Source: JAICXG01 sp036825615
GTDB taxonomy: Bacteria; Verrucomicrobiota; Verrucomicrobiia; Chthoniobacterales; UBA10450
NCBI GenBank assembly: GCA_036825615.1
Contig: DAISXY010000015.1
Span: 34,445 to 98,444 of the forward strand
Length of the DNA stretch: 64,000 nucleotides
Direction of reading: 5' to 3'
Notes under the pieces: generated by a model
The model's input: the letters and a program-made list of their open reading frames with translations, nothing else
Told to the model about the DNA's origin: nothing
The model's database searches: none
Shown: positions 31,618 through 41,157 of the stretch, piece by piece
Layout: the number at the start of each line of letters is the position of its first letter
Numbering within the stretch: the first letter of the stretch is position 1
Program-made: the position numbers and the translations under genes

Positions 31618-33978
31618 TTACTCGTTGCAACCAGGAGTGAGATGGCCCCAGTTATAACTCCGCAGCAGCAAGAGATCTGCCTGCATCGCCTGACCGGTGG
31701 AAGAGGATCGCGCAACGTGGTAAGGCAGCCTGCCAGAAAACCCGCTTAGCAGGTTGTCGGCGTCAGCAATTGTGCCGCTGATCGGCCCAGGATCAGAGCC
31801 GTTCGCGAGATTGAGCTTGGCCGCGACCAGCTGAGCGGCGAGCGCGAGGCTCGCGTCGCTCGTCTTTTTCTTCGCCCCCACGTACAAGAGATCTTCCAGC
31901 TCCGCCATCTTATAACTCTGGCTCCCGAGCAGCAGACTCTCTACCGGCCAACTCTCCGGATGATCGTGCCAGAAGCGGCGTGACTCCGGGCAAACGCTGC
32001 CGGTCGTCGATTGCAGACTGCGGAATGCGCCGCCCCCCTCGGTGCCGGCAAAGGCAAAGCCGCCAGAATCAAACGCGATCGACCAGACATTTCCTCCAGC
32101 GGGAATGAGCCCGCTGCTAATGTCGCTCCAACTGTCGGCGCTGTCGCTGGAAAGGAAGGCGCCACCGAGCGCGACCGCGATAATGTCGCCCTTGGAGTTA
32201 ATTCCCAGGCCGTTCACATCCAGGGCGCTGAAGCCGTTGTTCTGTTCCGTCCAGGTCTCACCGTTGTCGGTCGAGCGAAACATGCCACCACCAATCCCGA
32301 ACTGTGAGTGAGTCCCGGCAAAGACATAGCCCTGCTCGTTAATCGCGAGTGCCGCCACGTCGGTCGAGGTGAGTCCATTATTCATCAACTGCCAATGCTC
32401 ACCGTCGTCACTCGAGCGATAGATACCCGTTCCACACCCTGCCGTCCCGGCAAAGATATCGCCGTCCCCGTTGACCACGAGTGACCAGATGTTCGTGCAA
32501 TCCAAACCGCGATTCACCGCCGTCCAGCTCTCACCATTATCAGTCGAACGATAGATGCCGCTATTCGGGTAAGTCCCGGCGAAGATCTCGCCGTCAGGCC
32601 TGATCGCGAGCGCGCGGACGTCGGTCGTGATCGTCCCCTGATTTATGTTTTCCCAACTGTCCCCGCCATCGGTTGAGCGGAAGGCGCCGCCGTTGCCATT
32701 GACGAAATCCGCTCCGGCAAAGAGGTCGCCGTTCTGATTCAACGTGAGCACTGTGACGTAAAGTGCGCTCAGCCCGTTGTTGCTCTTCCCCCAGGTGACC
32801 CCGCCATCAGTCGAGCGAAATACGCCAACCCCATAGGTGCCGGCAAAGATCTCTCCCTGCGCGTTAATGGCGATCGCGCGCACGTTTGTCGCAATCAAGC
32901 CGGAGTTTTTCTCACTCCAGCTGTTTCCATTATCCTGAGACCGAAAGACACCGCCGCCAAAGTAGGTTCCGGCAAAGATGTCTCCCTCATCGTCCGTCGT
33001 GAAGGAAAGAACAAATGTAGCCGTAAGTCCCTCGTTCACCTGCGTCCAACTCTCGCCGTTATCGCTCGAGCGAAAAACGCCGTCGCCGTAGATGCCGGCA
33101 AAAAGATCCCCAGTTGGAGCAACCAAAAGGGCGTTGACATTGTTGCCAGTCGTCAGGCCATTGTCGACCGGTACCCAGCTGTCGCCATTGTCAGTCGAAC
33201 GATAGATCCCGCCGCCAAAATCCGTTCCGGCAAAGATATCTCCCTGAGCATTAATGGCCAGGGAGATGATATACGGATCACCGATGCCGCTGTTGATTTC
33301 GACCCAGCTGTTTCCGTTATCACTCGAGCGGAACATCCCGCCACCCCAGGTTGCGGCAAACACGTCGCCATCATCGCTGATGGCCAGGGCATAGACATAG
33401 GTGTTAGTAAGTCCATTGATGACCAGCGTCCAACTCTCGCCATTATCTGTCGAACGATACACGCCGCCCCCTTCGAATGTGCCGGCGAAGACATCGCCCT
33501 CAGCACTGATCGCGAGCGAGATGATGAATGGGTAGTCCAGTCCGTTATTTACCGCGCTCCAACTCTCACCGTTGTCCGTCGAGCGAAAGACACCGCCAAA
33601 GGTGCCGGCAAACAGGTCGCCTGCGCTGTTCGGCGCCAGGGCGCGAATGTCAGTCGCGGTCAAGCCGTTGCTCACACCCTGCCAGGTTTCACCGCTGTCG
33701 GAGGAACGGAAAACGCCGCCACCGAGAGTACCGGCAAAGATGTCGCCACCTGCATTCCGAACCATCGACAGAACATCGCCACCCTGCGGGCCACCGGCCG
33801 AAGTCCAGAAGTTGTCCGTTGCGGAGGCTTTGCCGGCGGCGGGTGCGAGCCCGCGACCGGCGGGTCCCGCTGCCCCGGCTGTTTCGCCTGAAATGCCAAT
33901 CGCGGCGAGTGCGAAGGCGAGGATCGCAGGGATAAAGAAGAAGCGTGGAATGGCTGGAAAAAGAGGTTTGGTTTTCAT
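31618..33978 (-). CDS. secreted beta-propeller protein, 14 BNR/Ycf48-type repeats
   Basis: 786 residues. After a signal peptide (about 1-35) come 14 repeats of roughly 43-46 residues, each with the pattern DIFAGT, G-G/V-F/Y-RS-D-NGE-SW and a final A-L-A-I-N. This makes two seven-bladed propellers or one large one. BNR-type repeats occur in sialidases and Ycf48/HCF136; no sialidase active-site Arg triad can be assigned, so no enzyme activity is claimed. Residues about 665-786 form a separate tail with RRFWHDHPESWPVESLLLGS, which matches an extracellular tail domain frequent in Verrucomicrobia. Probably cell surface. High DNA similarity between repeats makes it prone to repeat-number change. 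Confidence 0.8.
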   Translation of the reverse strand: MKTKPLFPAIPRFFFIPAILAFALAAIGISGETAGAAGPAGRGLAPAAGKASATDNFWTSAGGPQGGDVLSMVRNAGGDIFAGTLGGGVFRSSDSGETWQGVSNGLTATDIRALAPNSAGDLFAGTFGGVFRSTDNGESWSAVNNGLDYPFIISLAISAEGDVFAGTFEGGGVYRSTDNGESWTLVINGLTNTYVYALAISDDGDVFAATWGGGMFRSSDNGNSWVEINSGIGDPYIISLAINAQGDIFAGTDFGGGIYRSTDNGDSWVPVDNGLTTGNNVNALLVAPTGDLFAGIYGDGVFRSSDNGESWTQVNEGLTATFVLSFTTDDEGDIFAGTYFGGGVFRSQDNGNSWSEKNSGLIATNVRAIAINAQGEIFAGTYGVGVFRSTDGGVTWGKSNNGLSALYVTVLTLNQNGDLFAGADFVNGNGGAFRSTDGGDSWENINQGTITTDVRALAIRPDGEIFAGTYPNSGIYRSTDNGESWTAVNRGLDCTNIWSLVVNGDGDIFAGTAGCGTGIYRSSDDGEHWQLMNNGLTSTDVAALAINEQGYVFAGTHSQFGIGGGMFRSTDNGETWTEQNNGFSALDVNGLGINSKGDIIAVALGGAFLSSDSADSWSDISSGLIPAGGNVWSIAFDSGGFAFAGTEGGGAFRSLQSTTGSVCPESRRFWHDHPESWPVESLLLGSQSYKMAELEDLLYVGAKKKTSDASLALAAQLVAAKLNLANGSDPGPISGTIADADNLLSGFSGRLPYHVARSSSTGQAMQADLLLLRSYNWGHLTPGCNE

Positions 33979-34146
33979 GGTTGTTCGCGAATTGCAGTGG
34001 TCGTTAGGCAGACAGCCTCATTTCGGCAAAAGCCCATCTCCGATGCAAGCCGAAAGCGGCGGAAGCGTTTTTTTGCGCCGCGTTTCGTCTTCAGCGGTGC
34101 AGGACTCCTTGCGCCCGAAAGCGAGTTCGCGGTGCGACTGTGGACC

Positions 34147-35220
34147 TTACTCAGGCCGCAGCAGGCTGCCATCGATCGCGTCAAGCTTTCCACAGCCGCA
34201 TAAGAGCATCGCCTCATCGAGCTCTCGGCGAAGAATCTCAAGCACGTGCAAGGCGCCTCTTTCGCCATCCACGCAAAGTCCCCAGAGAATCGGCCGCCCG
34301 ACAAGAACCGCGCGCGCTCCGAGTGCGATCGCCTTGAGCACGTCACCGCCGCGGCGAATACCACCGTCGACATAAATCTCGCAAAGCTGGCTCGCCGCAG
34401 CCGAGACATAAGGCAGCACCTCGCAAGTCGCCGGCGCGGTATCGAGCTGGCGGCCGCCGTGGTTCGAGACGACGATTGCCTTCGCCCCATGTTCGGCGGC
34501 GGCGCGCGCATCGTCGCCGCGACAGACTCCCTTTACCACCACCGGCAAGTGACTGGACCCACAAAGCCAGTCGAGGTCGGCCAAACTCAAATCGCTTTTG
34601 AAGTTCTCCTTCACATAAGCGGCCAGGCCCGAACCTTCGACGCGCGGCAATGCACCTTTACCTAACGAACATAGGTTTTCTATGCTTAGGCCCTGCGGGA
34701 GCCGGAACCGGTTACGCGCGTCGCGCTCGCGCGTGCCAAGGCCGGGGGCATCGACCGTGAGAACAATCGCCTCCGCCCCGGCCGCTTCCGCCCGCTGCAC
34801 CAGGTCGCGCGTGATCGCACGGTCCTTGTAGACATAGAGCTGGAACCAGCGCGGACTCGCGGCCTCGGCAAAGACGGTTTCCATCGCAACATTGGAAAGC
34901 GAGCTCAGGATGAACAAAGTACCGGCCGCCTTTGCCGCCCGGGCGGTGGCAAGTTCCCCTGCCTCACAGGCAAGCCGGTGGAACGCGGTCGGTGCAATTG
35001 CTATCGGCATCGAGACCTTCTGACCGAGCATCGTCGTGCCCAGGTCTCGCGGCCCCACACCTGTCAGCACCCGATAATAGAGTTTCAGTCGCTGCCAGCC
35101 AAGCGTGTTGTCACGCAGAGTCACTTTATCGAGCGCTCCCCCGTCGAAGTAATCAAGCGCTTCCTGCGACACCCGGCCTCGCGCCGCCTCCGCATAATCG
35201 GCGATGTTCAGCGTAGTCAT
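34147..35220 (-). CDS. FMN-dependent alpha-hydroxy-acid oxidase/dehydrogenase
   Basis: 357 residues, a TIM barrel. The active-site segment SNHGGRQLDTAP has the catalytic His and Arg, preceded by VVKGVCRGDDA with the FMN-contacting Lys and followed by VDGGIRRGGDVLKAIALGAR for FMN phosphate. Members oxidise L-lactate, glycolate or mandelate to the keto acid; the substrate is not decided here. The start MTTLNIADYAEAARGRVSQE is typical. It is divergent from the DDAH gene across 135 bp. Confidence 0.88.
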   Translation of the reverse strand: MTTLNIADYAEAARGRVSQEALDYFDGGALDKVTLRDNTLGWQRLKLYYRVLTGVGPRDLGTTMLGQKVSMPIAIAPTAFHRLACEAGELATARAAKAAGTLFILSSLSNVAMETVFAEAASPRWFQLYVYKDRAITRDLVQRAEAAGAEAIVLTVDAPGLGTRERDARNRFRLPQGLSIENLCSLGKGALPRVEGSGLAAYVKENFKSDLSLADLDWLCGSSHLPVVVKGVCRGDDARAAAEHGAKAIVVSNHGGRQLDTAPATCEVLPYVSAAASQLCEIYVDGGIRRGGDVLKAIALGARAVLVGRPILWGLCVDGERGALHVLEILRRELDEAMLLCGCGKLDAIDGSLLRPE

Positions 35221-35355
35221 TCAGAGCGCGAGGCTAAGCGTGTCATTCGCGCTCGCCAAGAAAATTCCGCAAACCGACAGGCGCGCACACTCGGACTCAA
35301 GGAAAGAGGTTTGCCAGCCGGGCGGAGATCGGCGAGAGAGGGAACCTGTGTGAGT

Positions 35356-36135
35356 ATGCCGCAAATTGCCATCACGCGTCAGGTGAGCCCGGCCATGAAC
35401 GCCTGTGAACTGTCGTTCCATGTCAGGCAACCAATCGACATCGCGAAAGCCATGGCGCAACACCGCAGCTATGAGACAAGCCTGACTGACTTCGGTCTGC
35501 GACTCATAACGCTGCCGGCCGAACCGGAGCTGCCCGACTCTGTCTTTGTCGAGGACACCGCGCTGGTGCTGGATGAGTTGGCGGTGATCATGAACATGGG
35601 TGCGCCCAGCCGCCGGCCTGAGGCCGCCACTGTCGCAAAGGCCCTGGCTCCATTCCGGCAGCTCGAATGTCTGACTGCCCCGGCAACAATGGATGGCGGT
35701 GACGTGTTGCTAGTTGATCGGACTATCTTCGTTGGTCTGTCACGGCGAACAAACCGGGAAGCAATTGAGCAATTACGCGAGTTAGTTTCCAAGTATGGTT
35801 ACACTGTCCAGGCGATTGAGGTTGCTGGATGTCTGCACCTCAAGAGTGCCTGCTCCTATCTCGGCCGCGGCAACGTGCTCGTAAACTCCTCCTGGATTGA
35901 CCCGATGCCATTGAGTGAATTCCGCTTAATCGAGGTTGCAAACAACGAACCCGGCGGCGCCAATGTGCTCAGGATTGGTCAGTATCTCATCATGCCCGAT
36001 TCCTTTCCGGAAACCAAACGGCTGCTGGAAGCGGCGGGATTCGCGCTCCGGACAGTTGACGTTTCCGAGTTACAAAAGGCCGAAGCTGGTGTCACCTGTT
36101 GCAGTTTGATACTGAACGAGATAAGCCCGTCGTAA
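35356..36135 (+). CDS. dimethylarginine dimethylaminohydrolase-like (amidinotransferase fold)
   Basis: 259 residues. The pentein fold motifs are FVEDTALVLDELAVIMNMGA (with the acidic substrate residues), then MDGGDVLLVDRTIFVGLSRR, then the catalytic His in CLHLKSACSYLG and the Cys in GVTCCSLILNE near the end. It hydrolyses an arginine derivative, typically dimethylarginine to citrulline. An N-terminal extension is open back to 34978 but the ATG at 35356 fits family length. It is followed by a kelch-type gene after 104 bp. Confidence 0.85.
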   Translation: MPQIAITRQVSPAMNACELSFHVRQPIDIAKAMAQHRSYETSLTDFGLRLITLPAEPELPDSVFVEDTALVLDELAVIMNMGAPSRRPEAATVAKALAPFRQLECLTAPATMDGGDVLLVDRTIFVGLSRRTNREAIEQLRELVSKYGYTVQAIEVAGCLHLKSACSYLGRGNVLVNSSWIDPMPLSEFRLIEVANNEPGGANVLRIGQYLIMPDSFPETKRLLEAAGFALRTVDVSELQKAEAGVTCCSLILNEISPS

Positions 36136-36239
36136 TGCTTTGAGATAAACCCGGCACGCGCTGCCTTGTTCGAGTTCGTAAAGGATTTTGGCTTGACGCG
36201 CGAAACCGTTTTCCGCTACTCCCAAGGCAATAAATCTTT

Positions 36240-37361
36240 ATGTCAATTCGCGCTATCTTCTGTCTGGTCCCATTTCTCTCTGTCTCGGTAACTCTGGCTG
36301 ACAGCTGGAAACCGATCTCGCTCGTTAACGCTCCCACCGCCCGCACTGCGCACTCCGCGGTCTTCACGCGGATTGATGGGACCAACCAGATGATTATCTG
36401 GGGTGGTCAGGATTCAGATATGATTCCATTCGCTAACACTGGCGGAGTCTGGAATCGGTTAACCAATAACTGGACGCCGACCACAACCGACGGCGCTCCC
36501 GACGGGCGCGAAGGTCACCCGGCGATCTGGACCGGCCATGAGATGATCGTCTGGGGTGGCGACGCGGGAACGGATAGTTTTCTCAACACCGGCGGGCGTT
36601 ACGACCCGGTCGAAGATACGTGGCGAGCCACCAGCCTGACCGCCGCGCCTTCCGGACGGTTTGGCCATTCGCTCATCTGGACGGGTGATCGAGCGATTGT
36701 TTGGGGCGGAGCTACTGGCTTTATCGGAGTTACTAACACGGGCGCGCTTTATGACCCAGTGACTGACACCTGGACACCAACCAGCACCGTGGGTGCGCCA
36801 TCGGGCCGGACCGGTCATGCGACGATCTGGACCGGTTCGCGCATGATTGTCTGGGGTGGGATCGCCGACGGCACTTATGTCAACGACGGTGGCATTTATG
36901 ATCCACGGGCTGATAGCTGGACACCCATTTCGACCCTGAATGCACCTGCGCCTCGGCTCTTTTTTTCCGTCGCCTGGGATGGGATAAGTCTTTTCGTCTG
37001 GGGCGGAGTCAATTCTCACTTCAAGCCACTCAACACCGGCGCGCTCTATGACACCGTCACGGGCAAATGGCGAGCTGTCTCTCTCGTCGATGCTCCGACG
37101 GCCCGCTCCGGTGCGACCGCGGTCTGGTCAGGTTATGAGTTCATTGTCTGGGGCGGTTCGGACGCCGCCGGCAATCCGCTCGGCACCGGTGCGCGCTTTA
37201 GTCCGAAGAAGAATGAGTGGAAAGCCACCACCCTCACCGGGGCGCCCGCTCCGCGCTCGGGTCACACCGCCGTCTGGGATGGTTCGCAAATGGTTATCTG
37301 GGGTGGGTCGGGAGAATGTTGTAACAACTGGTTCAACGACGGGTACAAATATCGGCCGTGA
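36240..37361 (+). CDS. secreted kelch-repeat protein
   Basis: 373 residues. After a signal peptide (about 1-20) seven kelch-like blades occur, each with a core of GH-x-x-I-W-T-G, MIVWGG and N-T-G-x-x-Y-D-P (for example TGHEMIVWGGDAGTDSFLNT). Seven blades close a single beta-propeller. No catalytic residues; it is likely an extracellular or periplasmic binding protein. No neighbour suggests its partner. Confidence 0.8.
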   Translation: MSIRAIFCLVPFLSVSVTLADSWKPISLVNAPTARTAHSAVFTRIDGTNQMIIWGGQDSDMIPFANTGGVWNRLTNNWTPTTTDGAPDGREGHPAIWTGHEMIVWGGDAGTDSFLNTGGRYDPVEDTWRATSLTAAPSGRFGHSLIWTGDRAIVWGGATGFIGVTNTGALYDPVTDTWTPTSTVGAPSGRTGHATIWTGSRMIVWGGIADGTYVNDGGIYDPRADSWTPISTLNAPAPRLFFSVAWDGISLFVWGGVNSHFKPLNTGALYDTVTGKWRAVSLVDAPTARSGATAVWSGYEFIVWGGSDAAGNPLGTGARFSPKKNEWKATTLTGAPAPRSGHTAVWDGSQMVIWGGSGECCNNWFNDGYKYRP

Positions 37362-37562
37362 TTTACGCGCCTTCATCCATTCCCTCCCGGTACCGCCCGC
37401 CGGACGAGACCTCATCGCTGCGATCAGTCTGCCGCGGCGGCCTCGGGAAAAATATTTAAGGACAGGCATCCGGCCAACGCGGAACCGGCGAAGTCTAGCT
37501 CGACAGTGATGACAAGCAGAAGTTAGACGTCACTGCCGAGGGAGTAATAAGGAGGAATACAC

Positions 37563-39308
37563 ATGAAAGCCCGCCAGAGTAAAATCGCAGCCATCACGCT
37601 GCAATTCTTCGCGGTTGCGGCCTTTGCCGCCGCCGCTTCAGCGCAAGAGCAGCAGCCGAGTACCGCGCCTTCCGTGGTCCGAGTCTTCGGCACTCAATAT
37701 CCAAGTTCACAACAGGTCTTCGACGCTTTCCATTCCAAGGGAAGCCAGGCAACGGCAAGTGCAGCATTCGATTCGACCGTTCCGGCTCCTCTGGGCAATA
37801 CGGACCCGGCGCAGTACCCGAACGAGTTCCGCAGCATCGACGGGCACGGGAACGCGCCTGGTGACCTGGGCAAAGCCGGGACAGTCCATCTGCGCAACAT
37901 CACGAACGGCTACGGCGACGGATCCGGCACGCCCGCCGGTGCAGATCGGAAAGGTGCGCGCGACATCAGCAACATCGTGAACGCGCAAAGTGGCCTGATT
38001 CCAAACACGAGTCGTTGCTCGGGCTTCGTTTGGAACTGGGGCAACATCGTTGATCATGACATGAGCCTGACGCGGGTTTCGAGCGCGGGGGACGCTTTCC
38101 CGATTCCGATACCAGCCTGCGACCCAGTGTTCGATCCGGGCTGCACAGGCCGAAAACGTATGGCGTTCAATCGCTCCAGCTCGACCACCGTCGACGGGGT
38201 GCGGGAACAGATTAATGCCAACACCGCCTTCCTCGATGGCTCGCTCGTCTATGGATCGGATCTATCGCGTTCTCGCAACCTGCGGGCGTTCGACGGTCTC
38301 GGTCACCTGCGGGTGGGCGACAACAATCTTCTTCCCTTTAATACCGGCCAATTGCCGAATCAGCCGACAAACGATCCGTCGTTTTTCATCGGGGGCGACA
38401 CCCGGTCGAATGAAAATCTGGCGCTGTGTGTGATGCAGACGCTCTTCATGAGGGAGCATAATTACTGGGCTGACGTACTGCACGCGGGAGACCCGAGCCT
38501 CGATGACGATGCGCTTTACCAGCGGGCGCGGGCGATTGTTGGCGCGGAGATCCAGTTAATCACCTACCGCGATTTCATTCCCATCCTGCTCGGGCCAGAC
38601 GCTCTGCCGCCCTACGCCGGTTATAATTCTACCGTCGATCCGCGCGTGTCGATCGCTTTCAACACCGCGGCATTCCGGATCGGTCACAGCTTTCTGCCGC
38701 CAAGCTTCTCGCGCTTGAAAGAAAACAACAAACCACTTGGCGATATCCCCCTGCAGAACGGGCTCTTTCAGCCACAAATGATCACGAATCTCGGGATCGA
38801 GCCGTATCTCCGCGGGCTGAGCCTTCAGATCGCGCAGGAAGTGGATGCCTACGTCATCGATGCGGTGCGCAATTTTCTGATTACGACGACAGGCGGCGGG
38901 TTCGATCTCCCAGCTCTCAACATCCAGCGCGGGCGCGATCACGGCCTGCCCGGCTACAACCAAATCAGAATCGACTACGGGCTTGAACCGAAAGCCACCT
39001 TCGCCGATGTGACCTCAAATCTCGAATTCCAAGCCCGCCTCGCCGCCGCCTACACTTCGCCCGATGACATGGACCTCTGGGTGGCCGGACTTTGCGAAGA
39101 CCACGTCAACGGTGGCCAGGTGGGTGAGACCTTCGCAGCTATCTTCAAGGACCAATTCGAGCGCACCCGTGACGGCGATCGGTTCTGGTACGAATCCTAC
39201 CTTGATGCCGATACTCTGGCTTTGGTCCAGCAGCAGACGCTCTCCGGTATTATCAAGCGAAACACGACGATCACGAATATCCAGGACGACGCCTTTCATG
39301 TCCCGTGA
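37563..39308 (+). CDS. secreted haem peroxidase, animal-type superfamily
   Basis: 581 residues, with a signal peptide ending ASAQE near residue 29. The distal site is WNWGNIVDHDMSLTR, the covalent or structural helix is QTLFMREHNYWADVL, the proximal His is in AFRIGHSFLPPSF, and NIQRGRDHGLPGYNQIR is the family hallmark. Such peroxidases oxidise halides or phenols with H2O2 outside the cell. The ribosome binding site is strong (AAGGAGG, 8 bases upstream). Complete in length. The gene is alone; tRNA-Tyr follows after 28 bp on the other strand. Confidence 0.9.
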   Translation: MKARQSKIAAITLQFFAVAAFAAAASAQEQQPSTAPSVVRVFGTQYPSSQQVFDAFHSKGSQATASAAFDSTVPAPLGNTDPAQYPNEFRSIDGHGNAPGDLGKAGTVHLRNITNGYGDGSGTPAGADRKGARDISNIVNAQSGLIPNTSRCSGFVWNWGNIVDHDMSLTRVSSAGDAFPIPIPACDPVFDPGCTGRKRMAFNRSSSTTVDGVREQINANTAFLDGSLVYGSDLSRSRNLRAFDGLGHLRVGDNNLLPFNTGQLPNQPTNDPSFFIGGDTRSNENLALCVMQTLFMREHNYWADVLHAGDPSLDDDALYQRARAIVGAEIQLITYRDFIPILLGPDALPPYAGYNSTVDPRVSIAFNTAAFRIGHSFLPPSFSRLKENNKPLGDIPLQNGLFQPQMITNLGIEPYLRGLSLQIAQEVDAYVIDAVRNFLITTTGGGFDLPALNIQRGRDHGLPGYNQIRIDYGLEPKATFADVTSNLEFQARLAAAYTSPDDMDLWVAGLCEDHVNGGQVGETFAAIFKDQFERTRDGDRFWYESYLDADTLALVQQQTLSGIIKRNTTITNIQDDAFHVP

Positions 39309-39336
39309 ACGGAGCGGTTCCGCCTCGGCAGCGGAA

Positions 39337-39419
39337 TGGGCAGGGCTGGATTCGAACCAGCGAAGGCGTAAGCCAGCGGATTTACAGTCCGCCCCGTTTG
39401 GCCACTTCGGTACCTACCC
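39337..39419 (-). tRNA. tRNA-Tyr (anticodon GTA)
   Basis: The complement strand folds into a class II tRNA of 83 bases: acceptor arm GGGTAGG/CCTGCCC, anticodon stem-loop GCGGACTGTAAATCCGC with GTA, a long variable arm (GGCTTACGCC), the T-arm GGTTCGAATCC and discriminator A. Confidence 0.96.
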
Positions 39420-39503
39420 CCTCGGCCGAAAGAGCGAGCGCTTCATATAGGCTCGCTCGCCGGGGGTCGCAACTGTTTTGGATTTGCGCTATCCTCCGGT
39501 GCG

Positions 39504-40478
39504 ATGAATCCGCCGCCTCCTCTCCCGCCACTCGACGAGCGAGAGCGGGAGCAATTCTGGCCCGCCCTCCCCTATCCCGCGTGGCAGGCCACGGCCGAGA
39601 CGCTCCACATGTGGACGCAGATCGTGGGCAAAATCCGGCTCGCGCTCACTCCGTGGATCAACCACTCCTGGCACGTCACCCTTTACCTGACCTCGCGCGG
39701 CCTGACGACTTCGCCCATCTCGCACGGATTTCACACCTTTGAGATCAGGTTCGATTTCATCAGTCATGAGCTGCGCATCCTGAAAAGCGACGGCGCCACT
39801 CGCGCCCTCCCGCTTCGGCCAGAGCCGGTCGCGAGCTTTTATCGCGCGGTCATTGCGACTCTCGACGATCTGGCGCTGCCGGTCCGAATCGATCTTCTGC
39901 CTAACGAAATCACCGACCCGATCGCGTTCGATCAGGATGAAACCCACCGGGCCTACGATGCGGCGCAGGCGAACCGGTTCTGGCGCGTCCTCCTCCAATC
40001 CGATCGGGTCCTGAAAAGATTCCGCTCCCGTTTCTGCGGCAAATGCAGCCCGGTGCATTTTTTCTGGGGCAGCTTCGATCTCGCGGTGACGCGCTTTTCC
40101 GGCCGGCCGGCGCCGCCGCACCCGGGCGGGATTCCGCATCTGCCCGACGCGGTTACGCGCGAAGCCTATGCGCAGGAAGTGAGCAGTGTCGGTTTCTGGC
40201 CGGGCAACGCCGCCAGTCCGACGCCGATCTACTACTCTTATGCCTATCCGGAGCCGTCGGGATTTGCCACGGCCAAAGTGCAACCGACGGAGGCGAGCTA
40301 CTACGCGCCGCTGCGCGAGTTCATTCTCCCCTACGATGCGGTGCGAACGGCCTCCTCGCCGGACGACGTGCTGCTCGCCTTTGCGCAAAGCGTTTACGAC
40401 GCCGCGTCATCGTTAGGCAAATGGGACCGGCTCGCGCTCGAGGAAGAGAGCCTGAAACCGCCTGCGACCTTGCCCTGA
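39504..40478 (+). CDS. DUF5996 family protein
   Basis: 324 residues. Distinctive family blocks: WPALPYPAWQATAETLHMWT at the start, WHVTLYLTSRGLTTSPI, KCSPVHFFWGSFDLAVTRFS in the middle, and FILPYDAVRTASSPDDVLLA at the end. The protein is soluble and of unknown function. Two GCCTAACGA copies fall inside (39899 and 40410). The stop is 3 bp before a large palindromic repeat shared with the convergent esterase gene. Confidence 0.85.
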   Translation: MNPPPPLPPLDEREREQFWPALPYPAWQATAETLHMWTQIVGKIRLALTPWINHSWHVTLYLTSRGLTTSPISHGFHTFEIRFDFISHELRILKSDGATRALPLRPEPVASFYRAVIATLDDLALPVRIDLLPNEITDPIAFDQDETHRAYDAAQANRFWRVLLQSDRVLKRFRSRFCGKCSPVHFFWGSFDLAVTRFSGRPAPPHPGGIPHLPDAVTREAYAQEVSSVGFWPGNAASPTPIYYSYAYPEPSGFATAKVQPTEASYYAPLREFILPYDAVRTASSPDDVLLAFAQSVYDAASSLGKWDRLALEEESLKPPATLP

Positions 40479-40480
40479 AG

Positions 40481-40558
40481 CTGGAGCGGCGGTCTGTGAT
40501 CGCCGACGATTGCAGAGCGAGACCACATTCGGCGGTCACAGACCGCCGCTACAGGAGC
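40481..40558. repeat. palindromic REP-type repeat between convergent genes
   Basis: GGAGCGGCGGTCTGTGATCG and CGGTCACAGACCGCCGCTAC form a long stem around about 35 bases. The terminal pattern GGAGCGGC...GCCGCTACAG is shared with elements inside hsdR and hsdM. The stop codon TAG of the esterase on the minus strand (40549-40551) lies in it. It probably serves as a bidirectional terminator. Confidence 0.75.
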
Positions 40559-41157
40559 CAGCGCTTCACCAGGAGCAGCTCGATATTCGTCAGGCCGTGG
40601 CCGGCTTCGAAAAAACGCGCGGTGACTTCCGCGCCGGCTTCACTCAGGATCTGGGCGAGTCGTTCGGTGTTCTGCCGCGGGATAATTGGGTCGTCCTCGC
40701 CACCGCCGATCCAAACCCGAACCCCGCTCAGGTCGGGCAGCGCCTCCGGTTCAAACGGAACCATCGCGCGCAGCAGGACCGCCGTTGGCAAGAGCTTCGG
40801 GCGACGCAAGAGCATGCTCGCGGCGATGTTGGCTCCGTTGGAATAGCCAACCGCCACCAGCTTTTCCGGATCGAATCCATACGCGCCCGCCGCGGCTCCG
40901 ATGAAGTCCGCCAGCTCGTCGGTTCGGCGTTTCAAATCCTCCACATCGAACACGCCTTCGGCGATGCGCCGGAAAAAACGCGGCATCCCGTTCTCCAGCA
41001 CCTGCCCGCGCGGGCTGAGCAGGTTGGCCGCCGGGTCAAGCTCACGGCCTAACGGCAGCAGGTCGTGCTCGTCGCCGCCGGTGCCGTGGAGAAGAAGGAG
41101 CGTGCGCGCCGAGCTGCCGGGGACGAATTCATGGATGAAGTTCAACTCCGCGCTCAT
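40549..41157 (-). CDS. alpha/beta hydrolase, carboxylesterase type
   Basis: 202 residues, typical of the short phospholipase/carboxylesterase family. The nucleophile elbow is GYSNGANIAASML (Ser in G-x-S-x-G), the oxyanion turn LLLHGTGGDEHDLLPLG, the acid in GGEDDPIIPRQ and the catalytic His in EAGHGLTN. Substrate unknown; cytoplasmic. The start overlaps the DegT stop by 4 bp, suggesting translational coupling. The last codons before the stop come from a repeat element. Confidence 0.87.
   Translation of the reverse strand: MSAELNFIHEFVPGSSARTLLLLHGTGGDEHDLLPLGRELDPAANLLSPRGQVLENGMPRFFRRIAEGVFDVEDLKRRTDELADFIGAAAGAYGFDPEKLVAVGYSNGANIAASMLLRRPKLLPTAVLLRAMVPFEPEALPDLSGVRVWIGGGEDDPIIPRQNTERLAQILSEAGAEVTARFFEAGHGLTNIELLLVKRWLL

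Noticed and set aside
39305..39450. Plus-strand frame with AGLDSNQRRRKP
   Set aside because: This is the well-known false peptide from the complement of a tRNA-Tyr gene.
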